Part shown: positions 1 through 11,300 of the stretch, one piece after another
How positions within the stretch are numbered: position 1 is the stretch's first letter
How the letters are laid out: each line of letters begins with the position of its first letter
Source: Strobilurus pachycystidiatus
Taxonomy: Eukaryota; Basidiomycota; Agaricomycetes; Agaricales; Physalacriaceae
Length of the DNA stretch: 64,000 nt
Direction: 5' to 3'
Assembly: GCA_019915135.1 (NCBI GenBank)
Contig: JAHLMK010000007.1
Coordinates: 992,001-1,056,000 of the forward strand
Position numbers and translations under genes: made by a program
Notes under the pieces: model-generated
The model's input: the letters and a program-made list of their open reading frames with translations, nothing else
What the model was told of the DNA's origin: nothing
Database searches by the model: none

Positions 1-2507
1 TCTGGCAGCAGACACTCCAGACGCGAACGAGCTCAACCGAAGCCCGAATCATCTGCAAAAAAGCGCGCCAAACGACAGCCCAAACCTGTGGAATACGAGC
101 AAGAAGGTGGGCGATTACCTTGGATCACATCTCATTCGCTGACTTGGGATACTACAGAACTCTCTGGCTCGGAACACTCTCCCTCCCCGTCCCCGCCTCC
201 GCTCCCAGCAGCCTTGCGGCGACGCCCATCCATGACTATGCCAGGCTCGCTCTTCCCTCGGTCCCCTTCTCTGGATCCAGAGCTCCCTCCTCACTCCCGT
301 GACCGACATGTCCGCTTCCAGTCTGGCATCCTCAGCCCCAAGCCCACGCGGAGACTCAGCGACGAACCTCTATCTCCACAGTCTAGCCCGTCTGCGTTTC
401 GGCCACCTCTGGTTCCCTCTGTCAAGGAAGCCGTCGGGCGCTTTCGAGTCGGCGAAAACGAAGCAGATCCCTCCATCCTCCTGCCTAAAAATTCGCCCAC
501 TCGCCCCTTTGTCCACCGGACAGCTACCCCGCGGTATGAGGCGACGTTCTCCAGTTCCGAGGAAGAAAGTGCAGAGGACGACGACGAGGAAGGCTATTCC
601 CCTCGTCTAAGCGCCCAGGCCAAGGGAAAGCAACGTGCGTCAATAAACTTCGTCGACGGCGACACTTCCGGTCATATTCGGGTGCGCGGAAAGGAGAAGG
701 AGCTTTTTGCAGCCCGTGAAGAACTCCGCCGAAATGAAGAAATTGCATCTGTACGAGACGATGGCGAAGCAACACAAGAGAGAGAAAATGACAAGGATAG
801 GATTAGGATGCTAGAAGAGGAAATAAAGAGATTGAAGGAACAGGTCGGATTATCATTTGGCTCTTGATGCGCTGTCTAACATACCGACAGCTTTCGAGAC
901 AGTCTTCAAGTTCATTTCCACCTCCTCCGCCTCCGCCTCCTCCACCGCCTCCGAACTTCACATTGAAATCGAAGACGTCTTATGCCGATGTGCGCTCCCA
1001 ATTGAAGCACGCCCCTGCTCCGAAAGAGGCGCCGATAAATCCATCGTATCCCGCTCGACGTGCAGGACAGCCAACTATCGTCGGAGCCGACAAGATGGCT
1101 GCATTTCTGAACGAGATGAAGCAAGTTCGACTTAGGAAGGTGTCTGAGGCTGCTTCCTCAGTTGGTCCCTCATCTCGTCAACCTCGGGCGCCTAGCGCTG
1201 AGGGAAGCTTTTCTACTGGTTCGCGAATCGCCGACAGGATCGGGAGCTTGTATTCTAAAACCTCTGCTTCTGCGTCGACACCTTCCCTTCCCCACAACTC
1301 GAGTTTCAACGCTTCTACTCATTCCAGCCGGGAACTGAGTTTCGACTGGGTAGGAGGAAGCAAAAGAAAGCGACAAGACAGTGGCGGTAGTACTGGGGAT
1401 ATCCTTGGTATGTATACTTCCGACAACATGACTCGGACAAGCTTAATTGACGGTCGTATAGCAGGGATGCACAAGAGGCGTTCCCTGATCTCTCCTTCGG
1501 GCAGCAGCATCACCTCCGCCGACTCTCGTTTCCGCTTGAGTGAATCTTCGACCGCTGTTCCCCCATCTTCCTCTTCGGTGTCTTCCGTGTCATTTCCCCC
1601 ATCCTCGCAACCTTCGTCTTCGCAGTCTTCGTCTTCCGCGCAATCTCGGCCATTGCTTTCGCGCATGCCTATGCGAAGTGTACCAAAGGCGGCACCCTAC
1701 CACGATATACAAACACCTTCCCTCTGCTCAGACAACGAGCACGACAACAGTCCAGATGATCGACCACCTTCGACACCGCCTACTCACAACGCTCCTGGTT
1801 TCGTTGACATCCAGGTTCCTCTGCGCGGTGATGATGATGGTCCCGACGTTATCGATGTTGACATGCACGACAATGAGGCTCCTGTCCCGAAAGTGCGGGA
1901 ACGAAGACCGCCGACTCCTCATAAGCAGCGACTCGCCTCCGACGTCTTTGCTAAACGCCCACCCGTGTCTCCGATGCCTGCTGGCTCTCCTCGACGACCA
2001 CGACCGCCAGTTCGTGCTCCCCGGGCACCAGCGCCCGCTACCTTGCGCGACACAGGGTCAGACGAGGATGACGGGGAAGATCCACTTGCCATCCGACCGG
2101 AGGCGGTGGTTCCTGAGCGGGCGTCGTTACCCAAGGGGAGGAAACCCAAGAGTGCACGTCAGAATAGCACTGGTGCCGCTTCGGGCTCTTCTCGTCGTGG
2201 GACCCTGGATGAGGAGTTCAAGCGAACATTTGGGGTGACTGAAGAAGGCGAAGGGGACGTTGAGGATCTTGATAGTGGGACCTTCGTAGGAGTGGGTACT
2301 AGGAGCAAGACGCGCGGCTTTCTGGCGCGGGGAGGGGCTGGTGGTTCGCCGGTACTCATGGGGGTCGGCTACGTTGAGGGTGCTCACGATGATGACGAGG
2401 AACCTCCAGTTGATGATGATACTGAGTATCAAGAGCCTAGTCCTACCTCTCGGAAAAAGAAGAAGGCAGCGACTGGTAGGGCCACGAAGCGGAAGGGCAA
2501 GCGGTGA
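1..2507 (+). CDS. Disordered Ser/Pro-rich protein with polyproline and WH2-like motif (5' partial)
   Basis: The frame is open from base 1, so the start lies outside the window. Exon 1 ends at 843 and a 47-nt intron (844-890) joins it in frame to an exon ending at the TGA at 2505-2507. Exon 1 is Ser/Pro-rich and ends in a charged, probably coiled-coil stretch (about 690-843). Exon 2 opens with a run of prolines (about 912-947), then a short helix-like motif at 1093-1140, AFLNEMKQVRLRKV, which resembles an actin-binding WH2 motif but lacks the usual Gly. The rest is low-complexity Ser, acidic and Lys-rich sequence ending in a basic tail (KKKKAATGRATKRKGKR), possibly a nuclear signal. Polyproline plus WH2 recalls verprolin/WASP-type actin regulators, but no family is firmly recognised. 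A second, in-frame intron may lie at 1408-1461. Confidence 0.75.
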
Positions 2508-2932
2508 TGACTTATTTAATACGTATCTATGCACATCTGTACAACCTCCTCCTCCTCATCTTGGACATTGCTATTGTTCCGTGTCTTGCTTTCGTGTTTT
2601 CTTGGCATAATGTTGTATACAGTAGCATGTTACAGTACCTATATTTTGAGCCTCCGCGAGGCCGACCTCTCGTAAAGAAGCGTAAAGACTGGACGCGTGT
2701 ATAGGATCCTCAGCGAATTCATTGATCCGACTGTTCATCGAGGTGTTTGAACCAACTAGACCCTCCCTTTCGGGCGTTCAGCTGTGACCTTCCGGCGACT
2801 TTCCCTCACAAGCTCTCCGGCAATAATTGTCGTGACACATGTAAATTCCAATACCGAGGGGGGACTCATAGAAAAATTACAGAGCATGCCTCTAAGCTCC
2901 GGGAGGTATAACACTACTATCAGAAGTTGTGG
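2508..2932. other. Convergent 3' intergenic region
   Basis: This 425-bp stretch lies between the stop codons of the preceding plus-strand gene and the minus-strand arsenite permease. It should hold both 3' UTRs and polyadenylation sites. I see no gene, repeat or hairpin in it. Confidence 0.6.
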
Positions 2933-4716
2933 CTAAACAGCTTCCTGTGTAGTAGTAGCCTCTTCTTCTGCTGGCAAGGGAGACCATCTCAGTCTCTCGC
3001 GAAGCCATAACGCGACGTAGCTCAAGGAAAGAAGTACTGGTACCTCTATGAGCGGTCCTAGCCTATGATGACCAGTCAGGTTCTGCATAACGTTACATCA
3101 CGCCGCACATACGTCGCTGCCAACACCTCTGGTGAATCCGGACCAAACGACGCAATCGCTACAGCGATAGCAAGTTCGAACTGAGATGATGAAATTTGAA
3201 TGTCGCACAGGCTACAAAACGGATCCGGACAACGTACGTTGTTCGATCCTGCGGTGAAAGCTTGGGTTACAGCCATCTCATACCCGCCGAAACGAGCCCC
3301 ATATGTGGTCCTTGAAACTCTCCAAAACGAGAAGAACGTGGCTGTCCAGACGACGGAGAAGTACAAAACAAGGCTGATATACAAGGGTGAGCAGATCTCA
3401 TAACAGCACGACAAGGGACATACGGGACGCAGATACGGAATACCGAGCCGATGTCGTCAATTATACGCTTTCCCTACGATGAGTCGAGATGAGTATCTCA
3501 AAGGCCAATTTGGGAGAGAGGACTTACTTGACTGGCGAATAGAACAATGATGGTGTATAACAATCCGAGAGGAGCGATGGGACCTATTATTTGAAGGCAT
3601 CGCTTGAGCCCCTTGGGCTTTAGAGTGTACAATACGACAAGACGGGTTATCAGCCCCGCTGCCAGTGGGATGCCCAGGTACTGCTTTCATGAATTGCTGA
3701 ATTTGGCACACGAGGAATGTCAACTTACAATACCAACAGCTCGAGAAGCGGCGGAATAATTGAGGTCAAGAGACGGGCCATCTGATTTGCCACCCAAATG
3801 ATTGAGGAAGAGCACGGCGTAGGGAGAAAACAACACGACCTACAAATTGTCAGCAAGGTGTCATAAGAATGAAATGCACAACTTACTTGCAAGAGCGAGT
3901 TGAAAATTACTAGTATAGCACAGAAGTTGACGTCTCCGCAACTGATACTATTCCAGATCAAGACCATAGCTGTTATCAAGTCGGATAAGCTGAGACAGCC
4001 ACAGCTATTTGACATGATCACCGTGACATACCGATGCAACGAGCTAACGGTACTTAGTGAGGGTACATCATAGAGTGATGAAGAGAACATACCGACTCCA
4101 ACCAGCAGTACACCCTTTCGTTCCCTTGCCAGACTGGACTCCGGCAAGGTCATCCAAGCAAGAGCAAGCATGATAAACGGCGCGACGATCCAATTCAACA
4201 GGAATGATATCGCCATGTGCATCAAGATAGACTCTGTAAAGATGTCAGCATACTGGCCTTGTATTCTTCGACGACAAAAGACACACTGCTGCGAAAGAGA
4301 TCGCCGAAGTGCTCCCATTGCACTTTCGCTAGCATTGGCCACATCATGAGGAGAAGTCCCACCAAGATAGCTAGAGAATTGTCGTGTCATAGTCTGGCTT
4401 ACTTGGGGGTGAGGTGTCCTTACGAATGGAAACACCGTCCCATTGAGCGCTGTCTTTAAAGGCGTGCCTTACGCCGTCCTCCGCGTAGTTGCCAATGAGA
4501 ACACCGAGAATCATGGCGAGAAGCACAGCCGGTGCCAGTAGACGGTCAATCCAAGACAGAGACTTCCATAGCTCTACAACAGTGTCAATGAGCAGGAAGG
4601 AGGCGAGGCCAAATAACTTGATTGTGATTCTTACGCGAGAAACCAAAGACCTCGTTCGAGTTGAGGACATCGTTTGAGTTAGGTGTAGTATCCTTTTCTA
4701 TCTCTTGAGACGACAT
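2933..4716 (-). CDS. ACR3: ACR3-family arsenite efflux permease
   Basis: Exports arsenite across the plasma membrane (ACR3 family of the BART superfamily). The gene is spread over about twelve exons. The start MSSQEIEKD is at 4716 and the protein ends in a TTQEAV tail at 2933. Family hallmarks in order are WIDRLLAPAVLLAMILGVLIG, PILVGLLLMMWPML, ISFLLNWIVAPF, the cysteine motif VARCIAMVLIWN, GDVNFCAILVIFNSLLQ, YLGIPLAAGLITR, then AFTAGSNNFELAIAVAIASFG and GPLIEVPVLL. The motif ARCIA is spliced from a 12-nt exon at 4032-4043. It is transcribed away from an arsenite methyltransferase, sharing one promoter region, which supports a role in arsenic resistance. Family membership is secure; some exon edges were placed by eye. 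Confidence 0.93.
4032..4043 (-). other. 12-nt microexon of ACR3 carrying the conserved Cys
   Basis: Read on the minus strand, the preceding exon ends in GTC G, this exon is CTCGTTGCATCG, and the next begins CTATGGTC. Joined, they give V-A-R-C-I-A-M-V, the family motif. The exon has AG directly before it and GTATGT directly after it. Its length of 12 nt keeps the frame if it is skipped. Confidence 0.85.
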
Positions 4717-5149
4717 GATGGTTAGAGGATACTGTAGAGTAGAGCTTGAGACGCGCTATTTGTACTTACTTTTGCAAGCAAGAGGTCACTGCGTCGCGCT
4801 GATTGGCTGCCGCGGCTGAAGTAAGCGAAGATCACCCCCATTTGATCACCGACGATTGGCGCCGACTCCGCCGAGTCCCGACTCGGTCGACCTTCCTAAA
4901 GAGTCCTCCCCCCTCCTGTACCTCTCACTCGATACCAATACGACCCTCCAGTCTGAGACAAGAGCATCGTATCAGTGATAGGCTCAGCAGCCGATACTAT
5001 CAGATACTATCGAGGCAGTGGCCTCTCGTCGCATGAATGACACATCCTGTGGACAACGTTCATTCATTCCCTCGTCCAATGAGATCTCCGCAGTGACATG
5101 CCATGTTGTACTTATACAGGCTCAGACTCAAGAGTCAAGACAGTCAATC
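4717..5149. promoter_or_regulatory. Divergent promoter region of the arsenic gene pair
   Basis: This 433-bp region separates the start codons of ACR3 (minus) and the methyltransferase (plus). It contains the perfect palindrome CCGAGT-CCCG-ACTCGG at 4871-4886, which is also an everted CCG-N10-CGG pair of the general kind bound by Zn2Cys6 factors. A direct repeat of GATACTATC lies at about 4994-5012. Neither is a proven site; the shared position makes joint regulation by arsenic plausible. Confidence 0.5.
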
Positions 5150-6196
5150 ATGGACCCCATCTACCACACTGTCGAAACGCACTACAGCGAGGTCTCACTG
5201 ACCAACGATCCTAAACATAGTGACGCCGTAGCTAGCGCCTTCGGCTACACCACTTCCGAGCTTGCCTCGATTCCCATGGAAGCGAATCTGGGCGTTTCTT
5301 GCGGAAATCCTACAGCAACTGCGAATATGAAAGAGGTGAACCAAAACATATTCGATACTTCAGGATCAGCAGAGTGACGCACCGTGACATCCAACAGGGA
5401 GAGACCTTCCTTGATATTGGCTCGGGAGGCGGCCTCGACGTCTTCCTGGCGTCAAAGCGCGTTGGCCCTACCGGAAAATGTATTGGCATTGACATGAACG
5501 ATGATATGCTCGACTTGGCTCGAAGGAACGCCAGTAAAAGAAACTATCAAAACGTTGAATTCGTACGCGTCTTCCACAAAATCCGCGCGCTCTGATGCTG
5601 ACACTGTTCTCATGCAGATTAAAGGCCTAGCGAACAACATGCCAGTCCTTTCGTCCGCCGTAGACATCGTGTCCTCCAATTGTGTCATCAATCTCGTTCC
5701 CGATGCCGACAAGCCCGCCGTCTTTCGAGAAATCTACCGTGTTCTCAAGCCCGGTGGTCGACTCGCTATCTCTGACATACTGCAGAAAGCCCCTTTCCCT
5801 GAGCATATCCGCAACGATATAACCTTGTACACCGCGTGCATCACAGGTGCCAGGCCAGTTGAATCCTACGAGAAGTGGATGATGGAGGCTGGCTTTTCGG
5901 GTGAGTACCTGGATCATACTATCAAGGCGGACAACAAATTGATGAGGGCAAAGGCATCGTGTTTGTCGATACTAGGAAAGACTTGAACATCTATAGCTCG
6001 AAGGCGGCCCGAGTTTCTTCATGTCAGTTCTTGTTTCTCCTCTCCTCGTCTGACCTCCATAAGCTTATGGCTTGTATCCCCAGGTTGTGGCGCTGAATCA
6101 AAAGAATCAGAAACCGGAAGCTCTGCTATTCCGACCTTGGATTTGAACGAGTACAGTAGCTCATATCAGATCTATGCGCTCAAGTCTATCGAGTAG
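5150..6196 (+). CDS. Arsenite methyltransferase (ArsM/AS3MT family)
   Basis: SAM-dependent methylation of As(III), a cytosolic detoxification step. Five exons: 5150-5335, 5398-5562, 5618-5900, 5954-6022 and 6084-6196, giving 271 residues. Diagnostic motifs are [15 protein letters not shown], the SAM-binding loop [33 protein letters not shown], and [13 protein letters not shown]. Cysteines in SCGNP, SNCVI and TACITGA match the three arsenic-binding Cys of the family, and a CC pair follows near the C terminus. The last two introns matter: reading straight through exon 3 gives a false stop at 5986, whereas splicing restores the expected [10 protein letters not shown] segment. Its divergent neighbour is ACR3. 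Confidence 0.93.
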
Positions 6197-6439
6197 TGAT
6201 GAATCGGAGCGGCGCCTGTCTCTTCAGTCAGTACAAGCATCTACTACAAGAGATCATGTACTCAATAATAAGCAACTGTGATGTCCAAGAGTTACATGAT
6301 CATTCTGATCAAACGATGTGCAAGTAAATCATCGTCAAAAAAGCCAAAACTCACACCGCAAATACCGCAAAAGCAACAAGTACCTCGTACATAATGATAC
6401 ACACACACCCGAAAGCTTCAGATTATTGTACACGCCGCG

Positions 6440-8049
6440 TCATGACTGGTCGGCATTCATACCAAGAACACCCCGCGCCCAAGCGGCGTCCCCAGCCAGC
6501 TTGTTCCCGAAAAAGTCACCTAATACATCCCTGAGTTTTTGTGAAAGGATGATATCGCTCTCCTGCGAGAAATTGAGGCCCTCGGGCATATCTGACGGAG
6601 GATAAAGCACCGCGAATGCATCCTGAAACAAGAGGAGTTGAGTACCTGGAAGCGAGAGAGAGTGAGACTGCCCACCATAACAGATGCAACCAAGGTAGGT
6701 GGTGGCGTATCTTGCTCAGCACATTCGCTCCCCACAACCTTGGCGCCGCCGCCTTCGACCAGCCCTTTCCTGACGGCTTCCTTTCCAACACCCATGAGAC
6801 CGCGGATCGCGCCCTCCCGGGTTCCCCTGCTTTTTGACGGCGAGACGAGACCCAGAAGGAGGGTCTTCATGATTCGAGGAGACAAGGACGGGTAGGTTGT
6901 TGAATGTTGTGTCAGAAGGCGGGACAGAGTTTGCGCTGCCGATGTGCGCAAGTACTCGGCTTGGTTTGGTGGTAGAGAGGAATGCAGGAGGGTGGAGAGG
7001 ATTGGAGGAAGGACTTGATGGAGCTAGTATGTTGTTAGAAGAAGAGGACTGCGCGGAGGCAGGGAGACCTCACGTATGGCTCGACAAAAAGCGTTTTGTT
7101 CTCCATTAGTGAGCTGATTACATCGAGGAGGACTTCGAGGACATTGCCGTCATGATCTGACTGGAGGCCATCCTTCAGAGCACCGACTACGCCTTCCCCG
7201 ACCCACTTTATCAAGTAGGGCAATAGCGCCTGGAGACCCGCGTCACTTTTGAGGCTCGAGAGTGCGGCAGCCCGTTTCGGGTCGTTAGAGGGAGGTAAGA
7301 GTGACGATGTAAGGCGGCTGTAGTAGAGTTGCAGTTCTCGAGAAAGAACCTGCTTGACAAGCTGTTGCTGCTGCTGCTGTTGCTGTTGCTGCTTTTTGGT
7401 CGTGGTTTGTGCAGCAGCAGCCCCGTTGGTTAACGGAGCAGCCTTGTGGGGTTCCAGCTCGATGTCGCGCGGTATGGCAGGCGGATTTTCCGGGATGAGA
7501 GGCTGGACGCCCTCGACAGCAAGCCAATGCGCAGTCCAGCTCGTACCGGGAAGCATAGAGATCTTCTCTTCCCTCAGTACGCGGTCAAAGTCGATCTCCT
7601 CATCCTCAACAAAGAAGACTGGGCCGGCGGAGGGCATGTTGGAGAAGGGCGGGGCGCGTCTGAAAGTCGGCGGATTGTGCGGTGTGTGACCGTAGAGGGG
7701 TTCAATGTTGAGGACGCGGAAGGCCTGGTCGATGTCGGCGGTGGTCATCGTTGTGCGGCGACCGTGGCGCATGAATCGCGCCGCTTCCTGGATCAGTCGA
7801 GATCAGAGCATAGTTGGGCGGCGGGGCGGGCCGCGCACCTCGATGACCTGGTGCAGCCTGTACTCGACATCGCTGGCCAACGACGAGGCGACCGCGTCGG
7901 AGACGGTGATGCTCAAGAGCTCAGCAACATCCTGCGCGAGTTCAGCAGGCGGGCGTCGTGCAGAGCGGCGGAGAGAGTACCTTGACCGAGTCGGCCTTGT
8001 ATACGCCGGCTGTCTGATTGGAGGGCGCCTTGGCCTTGGTCTTGTTCAT
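6440..8049 (-). CDS. TAF6: TFIID subunit TAF6
   Basis: Histone-fold subunit of general transcription factor TFIID (and in some fungi SAGA). The start at 8049 gives MNKTKAKAPS; exon 1 and exon 2 join as GVYKADSVK-DVAELLSI, followed by SDVEYRLHQVIE and EAARFMRHGRRTTMTTADID, the typical TAF6 histone fold. After it come RVLNIEPLYGH, FVEDEEIDFDRVL, and HWLAVEGVQPLIPENP, then the HEAT-like C-terminal domain containing VLSRELQLYY. A polyglutamine run of about ten residues (7362-7391) sits in the linker between the two domains. A further intron at about 7023-7073 connects VEPY to LHQVLPPILSTLL, and the protein ends GMNADQS at 6440. It is head to head with NUP159. Confidence 0.93.
7362..7391 (-). repeat. 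CAG/CAA glutamine-coding repeat in TAF6
   Basis: Ten consecutive glutamine codons, mixed CAG and CAA, lie in the linker between the histone fold and the HEAT-like domain of TAF6. The mixed codons suggest it is fairly stable in length. Confidence 0.85.
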
Positions 8050-8309
8050 GGTGGTTATGAGCCAGCCCGGGAGCGGTGCCGACAACGGTCACGTTCCGCC
8101 TCTTGCCTCTTTCTTCCATCTCAATCAGCGTCCTTGCTGCGCTGCCACGATGAACAACGGTGCTCTGACACCGTTGCACAGGCCGACGAGCTCGACAGCC
8201 CACATTAAACCACCAGCCGAGGCGAACAGCGGCGCCATAGTCTACACCGGCACAGACTCGAGTGCCCCATTCATTGTTTGTCTTGTTTATCGGTCATTTT
8301 CTCACATTT

Positions 8310-11300
8310 ATGCCTCGTTTATCGCTAGATTCCGCGTCTGTCGTACGTGAGGAAGCAAAATCGCGTCCAGCTTTCTTCTGAACGCATCAATGTCCAACTG
8401 CCATGTGCTTTTCGTCTGTTTGCCATCGCGAATTCAAAGGAATGGTTTGTGGCTGGGACGAACAACAGTAAGCAGCCTTCTCTGTGCCGTGAACAAGCTC
8501 ACTGAGCTTTCCAGGCATTCTCATGTCGCCCTTAAAGGACCTGCTTGCTAGCCTTGAGTCCGACGACAAAATCAAGCCGACATTCCAGAGTCAGCGCTCA
8601 ATAGCGCTTCCCGCGCAACCGAACATTGTTGCCTTCATAAATCACGAATCCATACTCGCAGTCGCTTTGGTCACCGGCGAGATTCACTTCTATGCCACAG
8701 ATCGACTCTTTTCTGCAGCCGATGCAACCCCCATTCATATCATGCCCAGTCCAGGCAGTCCGGCGCGTCACATACTGCCAAATCCAAGCACAGACACAGG
8801 TTTGGCAGATCTAACTGCCATCGTGCGATTGGATGGCAGAGTGGAACTACTCAATGGACAATTCGCAAGCCAAGGCGGTTGGGCTCCCGGGGATAGTGAT
8901 TCACAGCCTGTGGACGGTAAGCCTAAGCATGTTCACACTGTCAAGAGTTTCAACAGTTTCCATAGCGTCTTGGTCCCCCAAGGGCAACCAAATTGCTCTT
9001 GGTCTGATACTCGGAGACATTGTCACTTTTGCTCCAACCGACAAGAGTACCATACAGTTACACGTCCCTCGCACCCTACCAACCAACTCACCGACCGACC
9101 CACCAACCGACTCACCAACCGAGTCGAAGCCTGACCTTACGACCGCATGTTTGGCTTCCTTAGACTGGCTTCCTGGAAACAATAGGTTCCGCGTCACTTA
9201 TCTCGACCGCTCCGAAGGCGTACAACTAAACATCCAACACACTATCGAGGTCGACACTAATTCCGGCCAAAATGATATCAGACCTACTGTCTTCGATGCC
9301 TCTTGGGTCGTATGTGGACGTCGAGCCCAGGCCACATCCACCGTTGTTCTTCCACGGTGGGATGAAGACGGTCATACAGGAGACAGTCCACGGTACCTGT
9401 TCATTGTCGGCGAGCTACGCGCAGCACAACTGGGCATACACGGATACGGGGATGGAACGTGGTACCGGTATACCGCCGAAGACGATATCGCTCTCCCCAC
9501 ACTTGAAAATGCTGTCGACGGAGAGGATGATGAGACGGCTCTGCTCTCACTCGACGTTGACCTAGTCAACCCAACAGGAAACCCCATTCTGTACGCTTAC
9601 CTTGCCGACGGCACCATTAATGCTTGGCATTTCAACAATAGCAAGCCGTATGCGGGGATGCTCACATCCGCGGGTTCAGCAACACCTGTGCCGAGCGCTG
9701 CGCCTTTTCAGCAGGAACAACCGCAGACGTCGGCCTTCGGGCAGCCCTCAGGATTTGATCAGACACAGTCTTCTTCTCCATTCGGTCAGCCGCAACAAGG
9801 ATCGTCGCCGTTCGGCCAACAGTCGCAGTCGAGCGAGTCGAGCGGTTTCGGTGCTGCCGCCCCTTCCTCCGGCTTTGGTGCTCAAACATCTTCCTTTGGC
9901 CAGAATAGCACCTCGAACACGTTTGGCTCCCACTCCCCATTTGGAAGCGCGCCTCCCTCGTCAACGTTCGGCGGCGGCGGCGTTGGGTCTGGCTTTGGCG
10001 GTGGCGGGAGCTCCGGTTTCGGCAGTGCTACAGGGACTTCTGGGGTTGGTAACAACCCAAGCACTGGCTTTGGCGCAGGTGGTGGATTCGGGGCTTTTAA
10101 TAACACCAGTGGCGGATTTGGCTCTGGAACCGCGGTGGGTGGAGGCTTTGGCACCTCCAATGGGTTCGGTAGCGCGACTGGGAATGGGTTTGGTGGTGGC
10201 AGCTCTGATCAACCCCCTTCGAACGCGTTTGGGGGATCCAACGCCCCCTCTGGGGCTTTTGGTAGCGCACCAAGTACACAGGAAGACTCGATGTCTGAGG
10301 ATGCACCTTCGTTTGGGGGACTTTCTCTAGGTGGTGGTGGTGGGGGCTCAAGCTTTATTTCAAAGCCCAGTGTCTTTGGCCCAACCTCCTCTGAACCTGC
10401 AGCGAATCAGCAGGCATCAACCTTCGGGTCTACGGTCAAGCCTCCCTCTGGATTTGGCGCATTCGGCAATGTTATGAATGAGGATTCACCCTTTGCCAAG
10501 CCGAAGACCAATCAGAGTACCGGGGCTTTCGCCTCTGCTTTCAGTGGTGGGCAACAACAAACGTCTACGTTTGGATCATCCTCCGCATCCGCATCCCCGG
10601 CTTTTGGGCAACCTTCTGCACTCGGTGTGAATGCTAAACCGACATTCGGACAGCCTGCATTCGGACAGCCTGCGTTTGGACAGACCGGGTTTGGCCAGCG
10701 CGTAGCTCCTCCGCCCACAGCTATCAAGCCCACCAGCGGCGGGTTTGGTGCGTTCGCGTCAGGTGGACCGGCATCATTGACCTCCGCGGTAAAGGCACCG
10801 TTGTCTGGAGGCTTCGGTGCTTTCGCTGGTGGTACTGCCTCGTTGAGTTCAGCTGCAGCCCCTAGTCAACCAGCGAAACCTGCAACTGGAGGATTTGGTT
10901 CATTCGCATCAACAGGTCCGTCAGCCTTTGGTTCTTCGACTCCGAAGCAGGAGGAACAGAAATCGTCGCGTAAGTATTGTTTCCATCAACCTTCTATCTG
11001 GTACTGAATCAAGTTACAGCTCCTCCGGACTCAAACAAACCTATGACCGGGTTTGAGGCGTTTGCACGAGCGGGACCTTCCCCGTTCTCGTCAGCTGCGA
11101 ATGCCAGCTCAGAAGCGAAACCGACCCCTGGTGGCTTCGGAGCATTCGCATCGAATGGTCCTTCAGCATTTGGAGCTCTGACAACGGAGCAGAAATCACC
11201 GCGTATGTGTGTCCACCGTTTGTCCATCCATCCTGCTCATGAGAGTTATTCTTCACAGCGCCAACGCAACCAGCATCAGGCTTCGGGTCGTTTGCATCCA

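Noticed and set aside
5902..5986. Methyltransferase ending at 5986
   Set aside because: Reading through gives an unrelated tail; an intron at 5901-5953 restores the family C-terminal region and a CC pair.
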